Of a stretch of 64,000 bases of DNA, positions 15,496 through 24,302 are shown in pieces. The position numbers and the translations under genes are program-made. The DNA is from Chloroflexota bacterium (lineage in GTDB: Bacteria; Chloroflexota; Limnocylindria; QHBO01), in the NCBI GenBank assembly GCA_025699005.1, contig JAILWI010000003.1:1-64000 (forward strand). Direction: 5' to 3'. Within the stretch, counting starts at the first letter, position 1. Each line of letters starts with the position of its first letter. The notes under the pieces were generated by a model that saw nothing but the letters and a program-made list of their open reading frames with translations, searched no databases and was not told the origin of the DNA.

Positions 15496-18400
15496 GCCGT
15501 CTCAAGGAGCTCCGCCTCCACGGCTTCAAGTCGTTTGCCGATCAGACGCGCTTCGTCTTCGAGCCAGGTGTCAACGCCGTCATCGGCCCCAACGGATCGG
15601 GCAAGAGCAACATGGCCGATGCCGTCCGCTGGGTGCTCGGAGAGCAGTCGAATCGATCACTCCGCACCCGACGCGCCGATGACGTCATCTTCGGCGGATC
15701 CGAGCAGCGCAAGCCGCAGGGCATGGCCGAGGCGAGCCTGACGCTCGACAACGCCGATGGCTGGCTGCCGATCGAGTTCTCGGAAGTCTCCATCGGGCGT
15801 CGAGCCTACCGATCCGGTGAGAGCGAATACCTGATCAACGGCGCACGCGCGCGACTGCGCGACGTCGTCGAGCTCCTGGGCGAGGGCCGGCTCGGCGCGA
15901 ACGAGCTCGTCGTGGTGGGGCAGGGGACCGTCGATGCGGCGCTGTCGCTGCGTCCGGAGGAACGGCGCCAGCTGTTCGAGGAGGCAGCCGGTGTCAAGGG
16001 CCTCCAGGTCAAGCGGAACGAGGCGTCGTCCCGGCTGGCCCGGTCGCTCGACAACCTCACCCGCGTCTCGGACCTGATCGGGGAGCTCAAGCCGCAGGTC
16101 CGCCGGCTGGCGCTCCAGGCGGAGCACCAGCAGCAGCACGACACGCTCGGCTCGCGCGCTCGCGCGCTCGTGATCGCCTCGGTCCGACGCCGTGAGCAGG
16201 CGGCACGTGCCGAGCTCGGCGAGGCGCGGCGTCGAGCCGCCGCAGCGGAGGCGGCGCTGACGGCGTACCGGGAGGCGCAGGATGCGGGGCGTGCGGCCGT
16301 GACCGCGGCCGAAGAGCGCTACTGGTCGACGGAGGAGGCGTCGCGCGAGGCAGCAGCACGCCGGCAGGAGGCCCGCGAGGCGCTCATCCGCATCGAAGGT
16401 CGCGCCGAGGCGCTCGCGGCTCGCGTGGCCGAGGCCGAGGCGACCCTGGCCCGCGACGAGGGGGAGCTGGCATCGGCGGAGCAGAGCCTTGCCACGCTCG
16501 ACGAGCGAACGCCGGGGGGCGAGGTGGACCCCGCGGTCGCCGCCGCCGCGCGAGCCGAAGCTGCGTGGCGCGATGCCGTGGCCGAGCTCGCCAGGGCCGA
16601 CGACGAGCTCCTCGCCGCCGAGCAGGCCGTGGCCGAGCTCCGCGCGCAGCACAGCGACCTCATCGCTCGGCAGGCGCGCGCATCGGAGGAGATGGCCCGC
16701 CGCGCGGCGCGGGCCGAACAGCTCGAGGCGGAGCGCAGGAGTGTCAGCCAGGCCGTCGCGGCAGGCCGCGAGCGAACGGCCACGGCCGCCGAGCGCTCAG
16801 GTCGGGCGGATCAGGCCTTGGCCCGGGCGCTGACCCGACTGGACGAGCGTGCCGCCGAGCGAGACGCGGCCCAGGAGCACGCCGATGCAACTCGTCGGCA
16901 GGTCGTCGAGCTCACCGAGCGCCTCCAGGCCATGCGCGCCGAGCTCGATGCTCTCGCCGTGCCGCACGATGCCGCCTCACGGCTGGGGAGGCGGCTGGCG
17001 CAGGCAGGGTGGCCGACGCTGCTCGACAGCGTCTCGGCACCCGAGGAGTCGTGGCCGGCCATCGAGGCCGTGGTGGGCGGCGAGCTCGAGTCCGCCCTGC
17101 TGTGGTCCGATCGCGATCCGAGCTCCGAGCTCGATGACGCACGTGGTGCCGCTCGCCTGCTCGCACCTGCCGATGATCCCGGCGCCGAGGACCGCGAGGC
17201 GGCACTGGCCGCCGTCCGGGGCACACGCACGCTCGGCGAGTGGGTCGGCGCAGCCGGCCCGCGCGCGTTCGCCAGGACGGTGGTGGCCCCCGACCTCGCG
17301 GCGTTGCTCGCGGGCTGGCGCAGGTTGCCGCCGGGGTGGGCTGCGGTGACCGCCGCCGGTGACCTCGCGGACATGCGAGGCGTCGTTCTCCGCGGCCGCG
17401 GCGATCCGCCCGGTGGCGCGGCGGCGAGGGCCCATGCCCGCCGACGGGAGCTGGCGACGGCCGTCGAGGCACTGGAAGCCGACTTCGGGAAGGCGCAGCA
17501 CGCCGCTCACGAGGCGACCGAGGCATTGCGAGCGGCGCGCGAAACGCATCTCGCGGCGCGCCAGGATCACGAGGAGGCGGAACGTGACGCGCGTGCGGCG
17601 AGGGATGCCCTCGTCGCGGCCGAGGATGCCCAGCGCCGGGACGAGGTACGACTCGAACAGCTGGACGCCGAGGCGGCCAGCGTGGCCGGCGACACGCCTC
17701 CGAGCGCCGAGCCGGTCGGCGACGCATCGGGTACGGGAGCTCTCCCGGAGCGCCAGTTGGCCGCCGATGCCGCGCGGCAGCGACGCGATGATCTCGCCAA
17801 GCGTCGCGACGCTGCTCGCGACGAGTGGACGGCCACTCGACGGGCGGCTGAGGAAATCGAGACCCGTACGGCGGGCATCCGCAGCGAGCGGGCACATCTC
17901 GAGGCGCGGATCGGACAGCTTCGCTCCAGCCTCCCGCGGCGCCGGAGCGAGATCGACGAGCTCCGCGCCCAGCGCGACGAGGCGGCAGGACCGCTCGAGG
18001 CCGCGCGCGAGGAGCGGCGCGTCGCGGATGCGGCGCATGCCGCTGCGGAGGAGAAGCGACTGGCCGTGCGAGCGGAGCTCGTGGCACTCGAGCGACAGCA
18101 GGGCGGCGCGAGCGATGAGCTCGGCCGGCTCGAGCGCGCCATGCAGAGCGCCGCCATCGAGGAGTCACGTCGGGACGAGGCACTCGCTGGCCTGCTCCGC
18201 GAACGGGAGATGGCGCTCGACGGCCTTCCGCCGGTCGAGGGAGAGGCCGATGGGGAGCCGACCGCCGAGCTGGAGGCCGAGATCGAATCGCTGGATGACG
18301 AGGCGGTCGAGGTCGAGCTTCGAAGGGTGCGGCGCACGCTTTCCCAGATCGGCTCGGTCAACCCGTTCGCAGTCGAGGAGCACCGGGAGCTCGCCACCCG

Positions 18401-18968
18401 GCTCGGCGAGATGACGACCCAGGACACCGACCTGCGTGCGGCGATCGACGCAACGCAGGAGCTCATCGCGACCCTCGACGCGGAGATCGCGTCCCAGTTC
18501 GACGCCGCCTTCTCCGCGATCGGCGCGCGCTTCGACGAGTACTGCCAGCTCCTGTTCGCCGGCGGCTCCGGGTCGCTCCAGATGGGCGACGAGGCCGACG
18601 GCGACGCTCCCGGCGGAATCGAGATCGTCGTTCGGCCGCCCGGCAAGCGGCTCCAGCGTCTCGCCATGTTGTCGGGGGGCGAGCGGGCGCTCACCGGTGT
18701 GGCGCTCCTGTTCGCGATGCTCACGGTGAACCCGGTGCCGTTCTGCATCCTCGACGAGGTCGACGCAGCCCTCGACGAGGCGAACATCGGCCGTTTCGCC
18801 CAGGCATTGCGCAAGCTGTCGGAGGCGATCGACTTCGTCGTCATCACCCACAACCGGGCAACGATCGAAGTTGCCGATACGATCTACGGCGTGACGATGA
18901 CCGATGCCGCCGTCAGCCGCGTGCTCTCGCTCCGCCTCGCCGATGTGCCGGCCGAGGTCGGAGCCTGA
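15492..18968 (+). CDS. smc: Chromosome segregation ATPase SMC
   Basis: Structural-maintenance-of-chromosomes ATPase that, with ScpA and ScpB, compacts and segregates DNA. The 1158-residue protein has the N-terminal head with Walker A GPNGSGKSN near residue 33 and KLHGFKSF-like LRLHGFKSFADQT. Two very long Ala/Arg/Glu coiled-coil arms flank a hinge region at about 510-640. The C-terminal head has the signature LSGGERALTGVALLF near 1060 and Walker B FCILDEVDAALDE near 1080. The GTG start overlaps the rnc stop. scpA and scpB are not in this window. Confidence 0.96.
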   Translation: MSRLKELRLHGFKSFADQTRFVFEPGVNAVIGPNGSGKSNMADAVRWVLGEQSNRSLRTRRADDVIFGGSEQRKPQGMAEASLTLDNADGWLPIEFSEVSIGRRAYRSGESEYLINGARARLRDVVELLGEGRLGANELVVVGQGTVDAALSLRPEERRQLFEEAAGVKGLQVKRNEASSRLARSLDNLTRVSDLIGELKPQVRRLALQAEHQQQHDTLGSRARALVIASVRRREQAARAELGEARRRAAAAEAALTAYREAQDAGRAAVTAAEERYWSTEEASREAAARRQEAREALIRIEGRAEALAARVAEAEATLARDEGELASAEQSLATLDERTPGGEVDPAVAAAARAEAAWRDAVAELARADDELLAAEQAVAELRAQHSDLIARQARASEEMARRAARAEQLEAERRSVSQAVAAGRERTATAAERSGRADQALARALTRLDERAAERDAAQEHADATRRQVVELTERLQAMRAELDALAVPHDAASRLGRRLAQAGWPTLLDSVSAPEESWPAIEAVVGGELESALLWSDRDPSSELDDARGAARLLAPADDPGAEDREAALAAVRGTRTLGEWVGAAGPRAFARTVVAPDLAALLAGWRRLPPGWAAVTAAGDLADMRGVVLRGRGDPPGGAAARAHARRRELATAVEALEADFGKAQHAAHEATEALRAARETHLAARQDHEEAERDARAARDALVAAEDAQRRDEVRLEQLDAEAASVAGDTPPSAEPVGDASGTGALPERQLAADAARQRRDDLAKRRDAARDEWTATRRAAEEIETRTAGIRSERAHLEARIGQLRSSLPRRRSEIDELRAQRDEAAGPLEAAREERRVADAAHAAAEEKRLAVRAELVALERQQGGASDELGRLERAMQSAAIEESRRDEALAGLLREREMALDGLPPVEGEADGEPTAELEAEIESLDDEAVEVELRRVRRTLSQIGSVNPFAVEEHRELATRLGEMTTQDTDLRAAIDATQELIATLDAEIASQFDAAFSAIGARFDEYCQLLFAGGSGSLQMGDEADGDAPGGIEIVVRPPGKRLQRLAMLSGGERALTGVALLFAMLTVNPVPFCILDEVDAALDEANIGRFAQALRKLSEAIDFVVITHNRATIEVADTIYGVTMTDAAVSRVLSLRLADVPAEVGA

Positions 18969-19990
18969 TGTTCTGGCGTCGCCGCGACGAGCCCGTCGCA
19001 CCCGCCGAGGACGCCGAGCCCGCGGAGCCGTCCGCGGTCGTCGAGGACGAGCCGCCCGTCGCGGCGACCGTCCCGCGGCCGGCGCGCGAGGCACGGGGGA
19101 TGGGCCTCCGCACACGCCCATCCGGCTTCGGCGCCAGGCTGCGGTCGATCCTGGGCACCGGCGAGCCGGCGACCGAGGCGACCTGGGACGATGTCGAGGA
19201 GGCGCTCATCGCGGCCGACGTCGGCGCCACGACCACCCTCGAGCTGGTCGACGCGGCCCGCGAGCGCTTCCGGGCGTCCGGCGGCCGGAGCGGCGAGGAT
19301 GCGCGACGAGCGCTGGCCACCGAGATCCGCGACCGCCTGGCTGCCGTCGGCTCAGGTGCCTTCGAGCTCGGCGGCGCCCCGTCGGTGATCCTCTTCGTGG
19401 GCGTCAACGGCACCGGCAAGACGACGTCCATCGCCAAGCTCGCGGCGCGCCTGAAGGGCGAAGGCCACTCGCTGGCGCTCGCCGCTGCGGACACGTTCCG
19501 TGCGGCGGCCGTCGAGCAGCTTCGGATCTGGGGAGAGCAGCTCGGTGCTCCGGTCATCGCCCAGCGCCCTGGCGCAGACCCGGGGGCCGTCGCGTTCGAC
19601 GCGGTCGTCGCAGCCGAGTCCCGCGGTCTCGATGCGGTGCTCGTCGACACGGCCGGGCGGCTCCAGAACAAGCAGCAGCTCATGGACGAGCTGGCGAAGA
19701 TCCGGCGCGTGATCGAGCGCCGCCTCCCCGGCCAGCCGCGACACGTGCTGCTCGTCCTCGACGCGACGACCGGGCAGAACGGCCTGCTCCAGGCGGAGGC
19801 CTTCAGCCGCGAGGCGGGGGTGACCGGCATCGTGCTCACCAAGCTCGACGGGACGGCGAAGGGTGGAGTCGCGCTCGCGGTCGCCGATCGGCTCGGTGTT
19901 CCGATCGTGTTCGCCGGCGTGGGCGAGGAGATCGAAGCGCTTGCGCCGTTCGATCCCGAGGCGTTCGTGGAGTGGCTCTTCGCCGAATAG
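18968..19990 (+). CDS. ftsY: Signal recognition particle receptor FtsY
   Basis: Membrane-associated GTPase that receives SRP-bound ribosomes and hands them to SecYEG. It has 340 residues. A short, acidic, Pro/Ala-rich N-terminal segment (1-40) replaces the long A domain of E. coli. The NG domain has GVNGTGKTTS at 145, DTFRAAAVEQL, DTAGRLQNKQQLMDEL and TKLDGTAKGG. The ATG overlaps the smc stop by one base. Its partner ffh follows immediately, from its own promoter. Confidence 0.96.
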   Translation: MFWRRRDEPVAPAEDAEPAEPSAVVEDEPPVAATVPRPAREARGMGLRTRPSGFGARLRSILGTGEPATEATWDDVEEALIAADVGATTTLELVDAARERFRASGGRSGEDARRALATEIRDRLAAVGSGAFELGGAPSVILFVGVNGTGKTTSIAKLAARLKGEGHSLALAAADTFRAAAVEQLRIWGEQLGAPVIAQRPGADPGAVAFDAVVAAESRGLDAVLVDTAGRLQNKQQLMDELAKIRRVIERRLPGQPRHVLLVLDATTGQNGLLQAEAFSREAGVTGIVLTKLDGTAKGGVALAVADRLGVPIVFAGVGEEIEALAPFDPEAFVEWLFAE

Positions 19991-19996
19991 GCTCCG

Positions 19997-20025
19997 TTGC
20001 CGCGGCGAGCGACGCCCCGTAGAAT
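19997..20025 (+). promoter_or_regulatory. ffh promoter
   Basis: TTGCCG (19997-20002) and TAGAAT (20020-20025) are separated by exactly 17 bases in the ftsY-ffh gap. This is the best-formed forward sigma70-type pair in the window, and its -35 is identical to that before rplS. Confidence 0.6.
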
Positions 20026-20081
20026 GGGCAGCCGTTTGCCGGCCACCTGGCCCGGCAGTTCCTTCCCGCAACGGTTCGTTC

Positions 20082-21419
20082 ATGTTCGAGTCTCTTTCGA
20101 CACGCCTGCAGGGCATCACATCGCGCCTGCGTGGGTCGGCCCGCATCACCGAGGCCGACCTCGATGTCGCGCTGCGCGAGATTCGCCTCGCCCTGCTCGA
20201 GGCGGACGTGAACTTCCGGGTCGTGAAGGACTTCGTGGCACGCATCCGCGAGCGGGCGGTGGGGACGGACCTGCTGACCGGGCTGAATCCCGGCCAGCAG
20301 ATCGTGAAGATCGTCCACGAGGAGCTGGTCGAGGTCCTCGGTGGGTCGCGACACCATCTCGAGCTCGATGCGAAGCCCGCGGTCCTCATGATGGTCGGGC
20401 TCCAGGGCTCCGGGAAGACGACGACCGCCGCCAAGCTCGCGGTGCGCTTGCGCAAGGAGGGCAAGCGACCACTCCTCGTCGCCGCCGACGTCTACCGGCC
20501 CGCTGCGGTGGATCAGCTCGTCCAGCTGGGCGACCAGATCGGCGTCGAGGTCCACACGCGCCCGGTGGGAACCCCGGCCCTGGAGGTGGCGAGATCGGGC
20601 CTGGAAGTCGCTCGGCAGCGGGGGGTCGACGTGATGATTCTCGACACCGCCGGCCGCCTCCATGTCGACGACGCGATGATGGACGAGCTCGTCCGCATAG
20701 TGGGCAGCGTCACACCGAAGGAGACGCTTCTCGTCGTCGACGCCATGACCGGACAGGAGTCGGTCAAGGTGGCGGAGGCGTTCCACGCCCGCCTGCCGGT
20801 CACGGGTCTCGTCCTCACGAAGATGGACGGGGACGCTCGCGGTGGCGCGGCGCTCAGCATCCGGGCCGCGACCGGCCTGCCCGTCAGCTTCCTGGGCACC
20901 GGCGAACGGACCGACGGCCTCGAGCCATTCCATCCGGACCGGCTCGCCCAGCGCATCCTCGGCATGGGCGACATCCTGAGCTTCGTCGAGCGCGTCCAGG
21001 AGAACGTCGACCAGGAGGAGGCGGAGCGCGCGGCCCAGCGCATGATGGAGAACCGCTTCACCCTCGAGGACTTCCGCAGCCAGCTCAACCAGATCAAGAA
21101 GATGGGTCCGATCGGCCAGGTCCTCCAGATGATCCCCGGCGCCGGCGAGATGGCGGGTGCCGCGCAGCAGGCAGTCGACTCGGGCCAGATGAAACGCATC
21201 GAGGCCATCATCGACTCGATGACGCCCGAGGAGCGACGGCGGCCCGACATCATCAAGGCCTCGCGACGGCGGCGGATCGCCGTCGGCAGTGGAACCTCGA
21301 CGGCGGAGGTGAACCGGCTGCTGAAGCAGTTCGTCGAGATGCAGAAGATGATGAAGATGTTCAGCGGCGGGAAGATGCCGCGTATGGGTGGCGGCCTCGG
21401 CGCGCTGCTCGGCCGCTGA
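20082..21419 (+). CDS. ffh: Signal recognition particle protein Ffh (SRP54)
   Basis: GTPase that, with 4.5S RNA, binds signal sequences of membrane and secreted proteins at the ribosome. The 445-residue protein begins MFESLSTRLQ and has the N helical bundle (1-90). G1 is GLQGSGKTTTAAKL at 106, followed by DVYRPAAVDQL, DTAGRLHVDDAMMDEL and TKMDGDARGGAALS. The Met-rich M domain runs from about 300, ending with a GKMPRMGGG tail. An in-frame start at 19863 lies inside ftsY and is not credible. The SRP RNA gene itself is not in the window. Confidence 0.97.
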   Translation: MFESLSTRLQGITSRLRGSARITEADLDVALREIRLALLEADVNFRVVKDFVARIRERAVGTDLLTGLNPGQQIVKIVHEELVEVLGGSRHHLELDAKPAVLMMVGLQGSGKTTTAAKLAVRLRKEGKRPLLVAADVYRPAAVDQLVQLGDQIGVEVHTRPVGTPALEVARSGLEVARQRGVDVMILDTAGRLHVDDAMMDELVRIVGSVTPKETLLVVDAMTGQESVKVAEAFHARLPVTGLVLTKMDGDARGGAALSIRAATGLPVSFLGTGERTDGLEPFHPDRLAQRILGMGDILSFVERVQENVDQEEAERAAQRMMENRFTLEDFRSQLNQIKKMGPIGQVLQMIPGAGEMAGAAQQAVDSGQMKRIEAIIDSMTPEERRRPDIIKASRRRRIAVGSGTSTAEVNRLLKQFVEMQKMMKMFSGGKMPRMGGGLGALLGR

Positions 21420-21426
21420 TCGACCG

Positions 21427-22992
21427 ATGCATCGACTCGTCATCTCGCTCGTCACGCTCATCGGCCTCACCGGGGCCGCGTTCCTGGCGGGGTACCTGTT
21501 CCTCTTCTCGGCCGCGTCCGACCGCGCGGCGACGCTCGCGCCGGCCGGGACGGCGTTCTACGCCAACGTCTACCTCCAGCCATCGGCCGGGCAGCAGATG
21601 AACCTCAGCGGCCTCATCGGCCGCCTCCCCGGCTTCGCCGACGAGGCGTCGCTCGACGACAAGGTGGACCAGATCGTCGGCAACGCGCTCGATGCCGCCG
21701 GCCTCGACCTCGACTACGAGGCCGACGTGAAGCCGTGGCTCGGCAACCAGGTCGCCGTGGCCGGATGGACCGACGACGCGGCGACCGAGCCGGTGATGGT
21801 CGCGATCATCGACCTCAAGGACGTCGCCCTGGCGCGATCGACCCTGGCCGACCTCGCGGAGCGCAACGGCGTCGATGTGCGGACCGAGACCGTCGACGGC
21901 GGAGAGATCCTGGTCGGCGACGAGGGCGCGTACGCGTTCGTCAGCGAGATGCTCGTCGTCAGCGATGGCCCGGAGGCGCTCGAGCGCGTGGTGGCCGTCG
22001 CCGGAGGGGATGCGTCGCTGGCCGATCGCGATGACTTCACGACCACCATGGCCGACCTTCCGACCGACCATCTCGCCAGCCTGTTCATCGACGTGGCCGC
22101 GCTCGGGGAGTCGACCGACACGAGCGCCCAGCTGTCCGCGTTCAGCACGGCCGGCGCGGCGCTCGTCGCCGAGCGGGACGGTTTGCGGCTGAGCGGGCGC
22201 GCTCCGTTCGACGTGGAGGGCGCCGCTTCATCGGCCACCGCCGGGTTCGGCCTCGGCGGCGAGCCGTCGAGCCTGGTCGACTGGATGCCGGGCGACTCGG
22301 TGGCCGAAGTCGTGATCTTCGGACTGCGCCAGACCCTCGAGGACGCGGAGGAGGCGGCCGCATCGATGCCCGAGGGCCAGGAAGCCCTCGGCGCGCTCGA
22401 CACGATTCGCGCCCTCGCCGCGTTCGGCCTCGGGATCGACATCGACGAGGATCTGCTCCCGCTCGTGGACCGCGAGGTCGGCATCGCGTTCACCGGCTTC
22501 GACGGCGACCTGCCGCGCGGTCAGATCCTCCTGCGTCCCGAGGACCCCGAGGGCGGTGCCGATGCCCTCGAGCGGCTCGTCGGTGGGCTGTCCGGCATCG
22601 GCGCCTCCACGAGCGTCGAGGAGCACGACGGGGACGAGATCACCGTCGTGACCATCCCGGACACCATCGAGGTCGCGTACGCGGTTCGCGACGGCATCAT
22701 CATCATCGGGACCGGCCCCGAGGACGTGATCGCGTCGCTCGATGCCCACGCGGACGGCAGCGGCCTCGCCACGGACGATGCCTACGTGCGAGCGTTCGAG
22801 ATCGCCGGAACGCGCGCCGGGAACGAGATCTTCGTCGACGTCGGGGCCGTCGTGGACCTGGCGGGGGACTCCTTCGAGCTTCCAGCCGATCTCCGCGATA
22901 TCCTGTCCCGCATCGGGACCTTCGGATTCACCGCGCCGTCCCGGGATGACCAGATCGAATTCCACGCGGTGCTCACGGTCGACGAGCCGTAG
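21427..22992 (+). CDS. DUF3352 domain protein, membrane-anchored
   Basis: Function unknown. The 521-residue protein begins with a single hydrophobic segment (residues 3-25, LVTLIGLTGAAFLAGYLFLF), so it is anchored with its bulk outside. The rest matches the DUF3352 pattern: APAGTAFYANVYLQPS after the anchor, WLGNQVAVAGW near 100, and several repeated beta-rich modules of Ala/Asp/Glu character. It lies between ffh and rpsP, which are adjacent in many genomes, so it looks like an insertion into that conserved order. No catalytic residues can be named. Confidence 0.78.
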   Translation: MHRLVISLVTLIGLTGAAFLAGYLFLFSAASDRAATLAPAGTAFYANVYLQPSAGQQMNLSGLIGRLPGFADEASLDDKVDQIVGNALDAAGLDLDYEADVKPWLGNQVAVAGWTDDAATEPVMVAIIDLKDVALARSTLADLAERNGVDVRTETVDGGEILVGDEGAYAFVSEMLVVSDGPEALERVVAVAGGDASLADRDDFTTTMADLPTDHLASLFIDVAALGESTDTSAQLSAFSTAGAALVAERDGLRLSGRAPFDVEGAASSATAGFGLGGEPSSLVDWMPGDSVAEVVIFGLRQTLEDAEEAAASMPEGQEALGALDTIRALAAFGLGIDIDEDLLPLVDREVGIAFTGFDGDLPRGQILLRPEDPEGGADALERLVGGLSGIGASTSVEEHDGDEITVVTIPDTIEVAYAVRDGIIIIGTGPEDVIASLDAHADGSGLATDDAYVRAFEIAGTRAGNEIFVDVGAVVDLAGDSFELPADLRDILSRIGTFGFTAPSRDDQIEFHAVLTVDEP

Positions 22993-23036
22993 CGCGCCGA
23001 TCAACCAGAACCAACTCACACAGAGGTATCCACCAC

Positions 23037-23567
23037 TTGGCAGTACGCATTCGATTGACCCGTGTCGGCGCGACCAAGCGCCCCGCGTACCGGGTCATCG
23101 CCATCGACAAGCGCCGTTCACGCGACGGACGGGCCCTCGAGATCCTCGGGTACTACGATCCGCTGACCGAGCCGGCGACCGTGAAGCTCGAGACCGAGAA
23201 GATCAACGCCTGGATCGGCAAGGGCGCGCAGCCGTCTGAGACGGTCGCCAAGCTCATGCGCCAGGCCGAGCGGGAGGCACAGGCACCCACGACGGAGAAG
23301 CCGAAGCGGGCGACGCGCCCGTCGAAGGCGAAGTCGAGTGCCAAGGCGAAGGCCAAGGCTGCCGCAGCCGATGCCGACGCGACGACGGACGCGCCGGCCG
23401 CTCCCGCCGAGGAGGCCACACCGGCCGATGAGGCCGCCACTGGCGGCGAGGCAGCCCCCGCCGGAGCGAGTGCCGCACCGGCCGCCGATGCGGCAGCCGA
23501 CGAGGCCGCCCCGACCGATGCCGACGCTGGCGCCGAGCCGGTTGGCGACGAGAAGGCCGACGCGTGA
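23037..23567 (+). CDS. rpsP: 30S ribosomal protein S16 with long C-terminal tail
   Basis: Small-subunit ribosomal protein. Residues 1-80 are ordinary S16 (AVRIRLTRVGATKRPAYRVIAIDKR). The protein then continues to 176 residues, twice the usual length. The tail has a Lys/Ala-rich stretch (about 85-110) followed by an acidic Ala/Pro/Glu-rich low-complexity part (about 110-176). The start is TTG, placed by the conserved N-terminus. The end overlaps khpA by four bases. rpsP-khpA-rimM-trmD-rplS is the standard gene order. Confidence 0.95.
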   Translation: MAVRIRLTRVGATKRPAYRVIAIDKRRSRDGRALEILGYYDPLTEPATVKLETEKINAWIGKGAQPSETVAKLMRQAEREAQAPTTEKPKRATRPSKAKSSAKAKAKAAAADADATTDAPAAPAEEATPADEAATGGEAAPAGASAAPAADAAADEAAPTDADAGAEPVGDEKADA

Positions 23568-23803
23568 AGGACTTCCTCGAGTACGTCGCGCGCGGACTGG
23601 TCGACAAGCCGGACGCGGTCTGGGTCGAAGTCGACGAGGACGGCGACGAGACCGTCCTGACCCTCGGCGTCGACCAGGAGGACATGGGTCGCGTCATCGG
23701 CCGTGACGGCCGGATCGCCAATGCCATCCGCAGCCTGCTCAAGGTGATGGCCACGAAGGACGGACGTCACGTCGAGCTCGAGATCGTCTCCGACGCCGAC
23801 TGA
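23564..23803 (+). CDS. khpA: KH-domain RNA-binding protein KhpA
   Basis: Small single-KH RNA-binding protein (YlqC family), 79 residues, which in Firmicutes forms a partner pair with KhpB. The core is VGRDGRIANAIRSLL-like: MGRVIGRDGRIANAIRSLLK near residue 43, with the GxxG loop as GRDG. The GTG start overlaps the rpsP stop (GTGA). Its place between rpsP and rimM is the usual one and suggests a link with ribosome assembly. Confidence 0.93.
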   Translation: MKDFLEYVARGLVDKPDAVWVEVDEDGDETVLTLGVDQEDMGRVIGRDGRIANAIRSLLKVMATKDGRHVELEIVSDAD

Positions 23804-23813
23804 GCCACGGCGC

Positions 23814-24296
23814 CTGGCCGTCGCCAGGATCCTCGGGCCGAAAGGCCTCGCCGGGGCCGTGCGGGTCGAGGTGCTCACGGACTGGCCCGAGCGACTCGCT
23901 CCGGGTGCGGAGCTGTGGCTCGAAGGCTCGTCGACGCCCCTGCGCCTCGATCGCGTGGAGACCGGCGGCCGGGCCACCGTGCTCCACCTCGCGACGATCG
24001 AGTCGCGCGAGGCCGCCGAGGCCCTCAACGGGCAGTACCTCGAGATGTCGGCGCGCGAGCTTCCGGACGAGACCTACTACTGGGCCGACCTCGTCGGCCT
24101 TCGGGTCGAGGAGCCGGACGGGCGGGCCATCGGCGAGCTGACCGAGATCTTCCGCTCGGGCGGCAACGAGGTGTACCGGATCCTGGGGCCCGGGGGGGAG
24201 CGGCTGGTTCCCGCACTCCGCTCGACCGTCCTGCGCATCGACCTCGAGGAGGGGCTCATGGTCATCGCCCCCGATGACGCCGAGGAGCTTCGCTGA
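23814..24296 (+). CDS. rimM: Ribosome maturation factor RimM
   Basis: Binds S19 and helps assemble the 30S head; it has an N-terminal beta-barrel domain and a C-terminal PRC-barrel. The conserved opening ARILGPKGLAGAVRVEVLTD starts just after a CTG at 23814. The first GTG, at 23859, would remove about 15 of these residues, so CTG is the preferred start and gives 160 residues. PRC-barrel residues YYWADLVGLRV near 83 and GGNEVYRI near 115 are visible. No strong Shine-Dalgarno is seen; reading is probably coupled to khpA, which ends 10 bases upstream. Confidence 0.85.
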   Translation: MAVARILGPKGLAGAVRVEVLTDWPERLAPGAELWLEGSSTPLRLDRVETGGRATVLHLATIESREAAEALNGQYLEMSARELPDETYYWADLVGLRVEEPDGRAIGELTEIFRSGGNEVYRILGPGGERLVPALRSTVLRIDLEEGLMVIAPDDAEELR

Positions 24297-24302
24297 CCGT
24301 CC

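Noticed and set aside
23859..24296. Shorter rimM from the first GTG
   Set aside because: It removes the conserved ARILGPKGLAGA opening of the RimM N-terminal domain, so the start must lie upstream.
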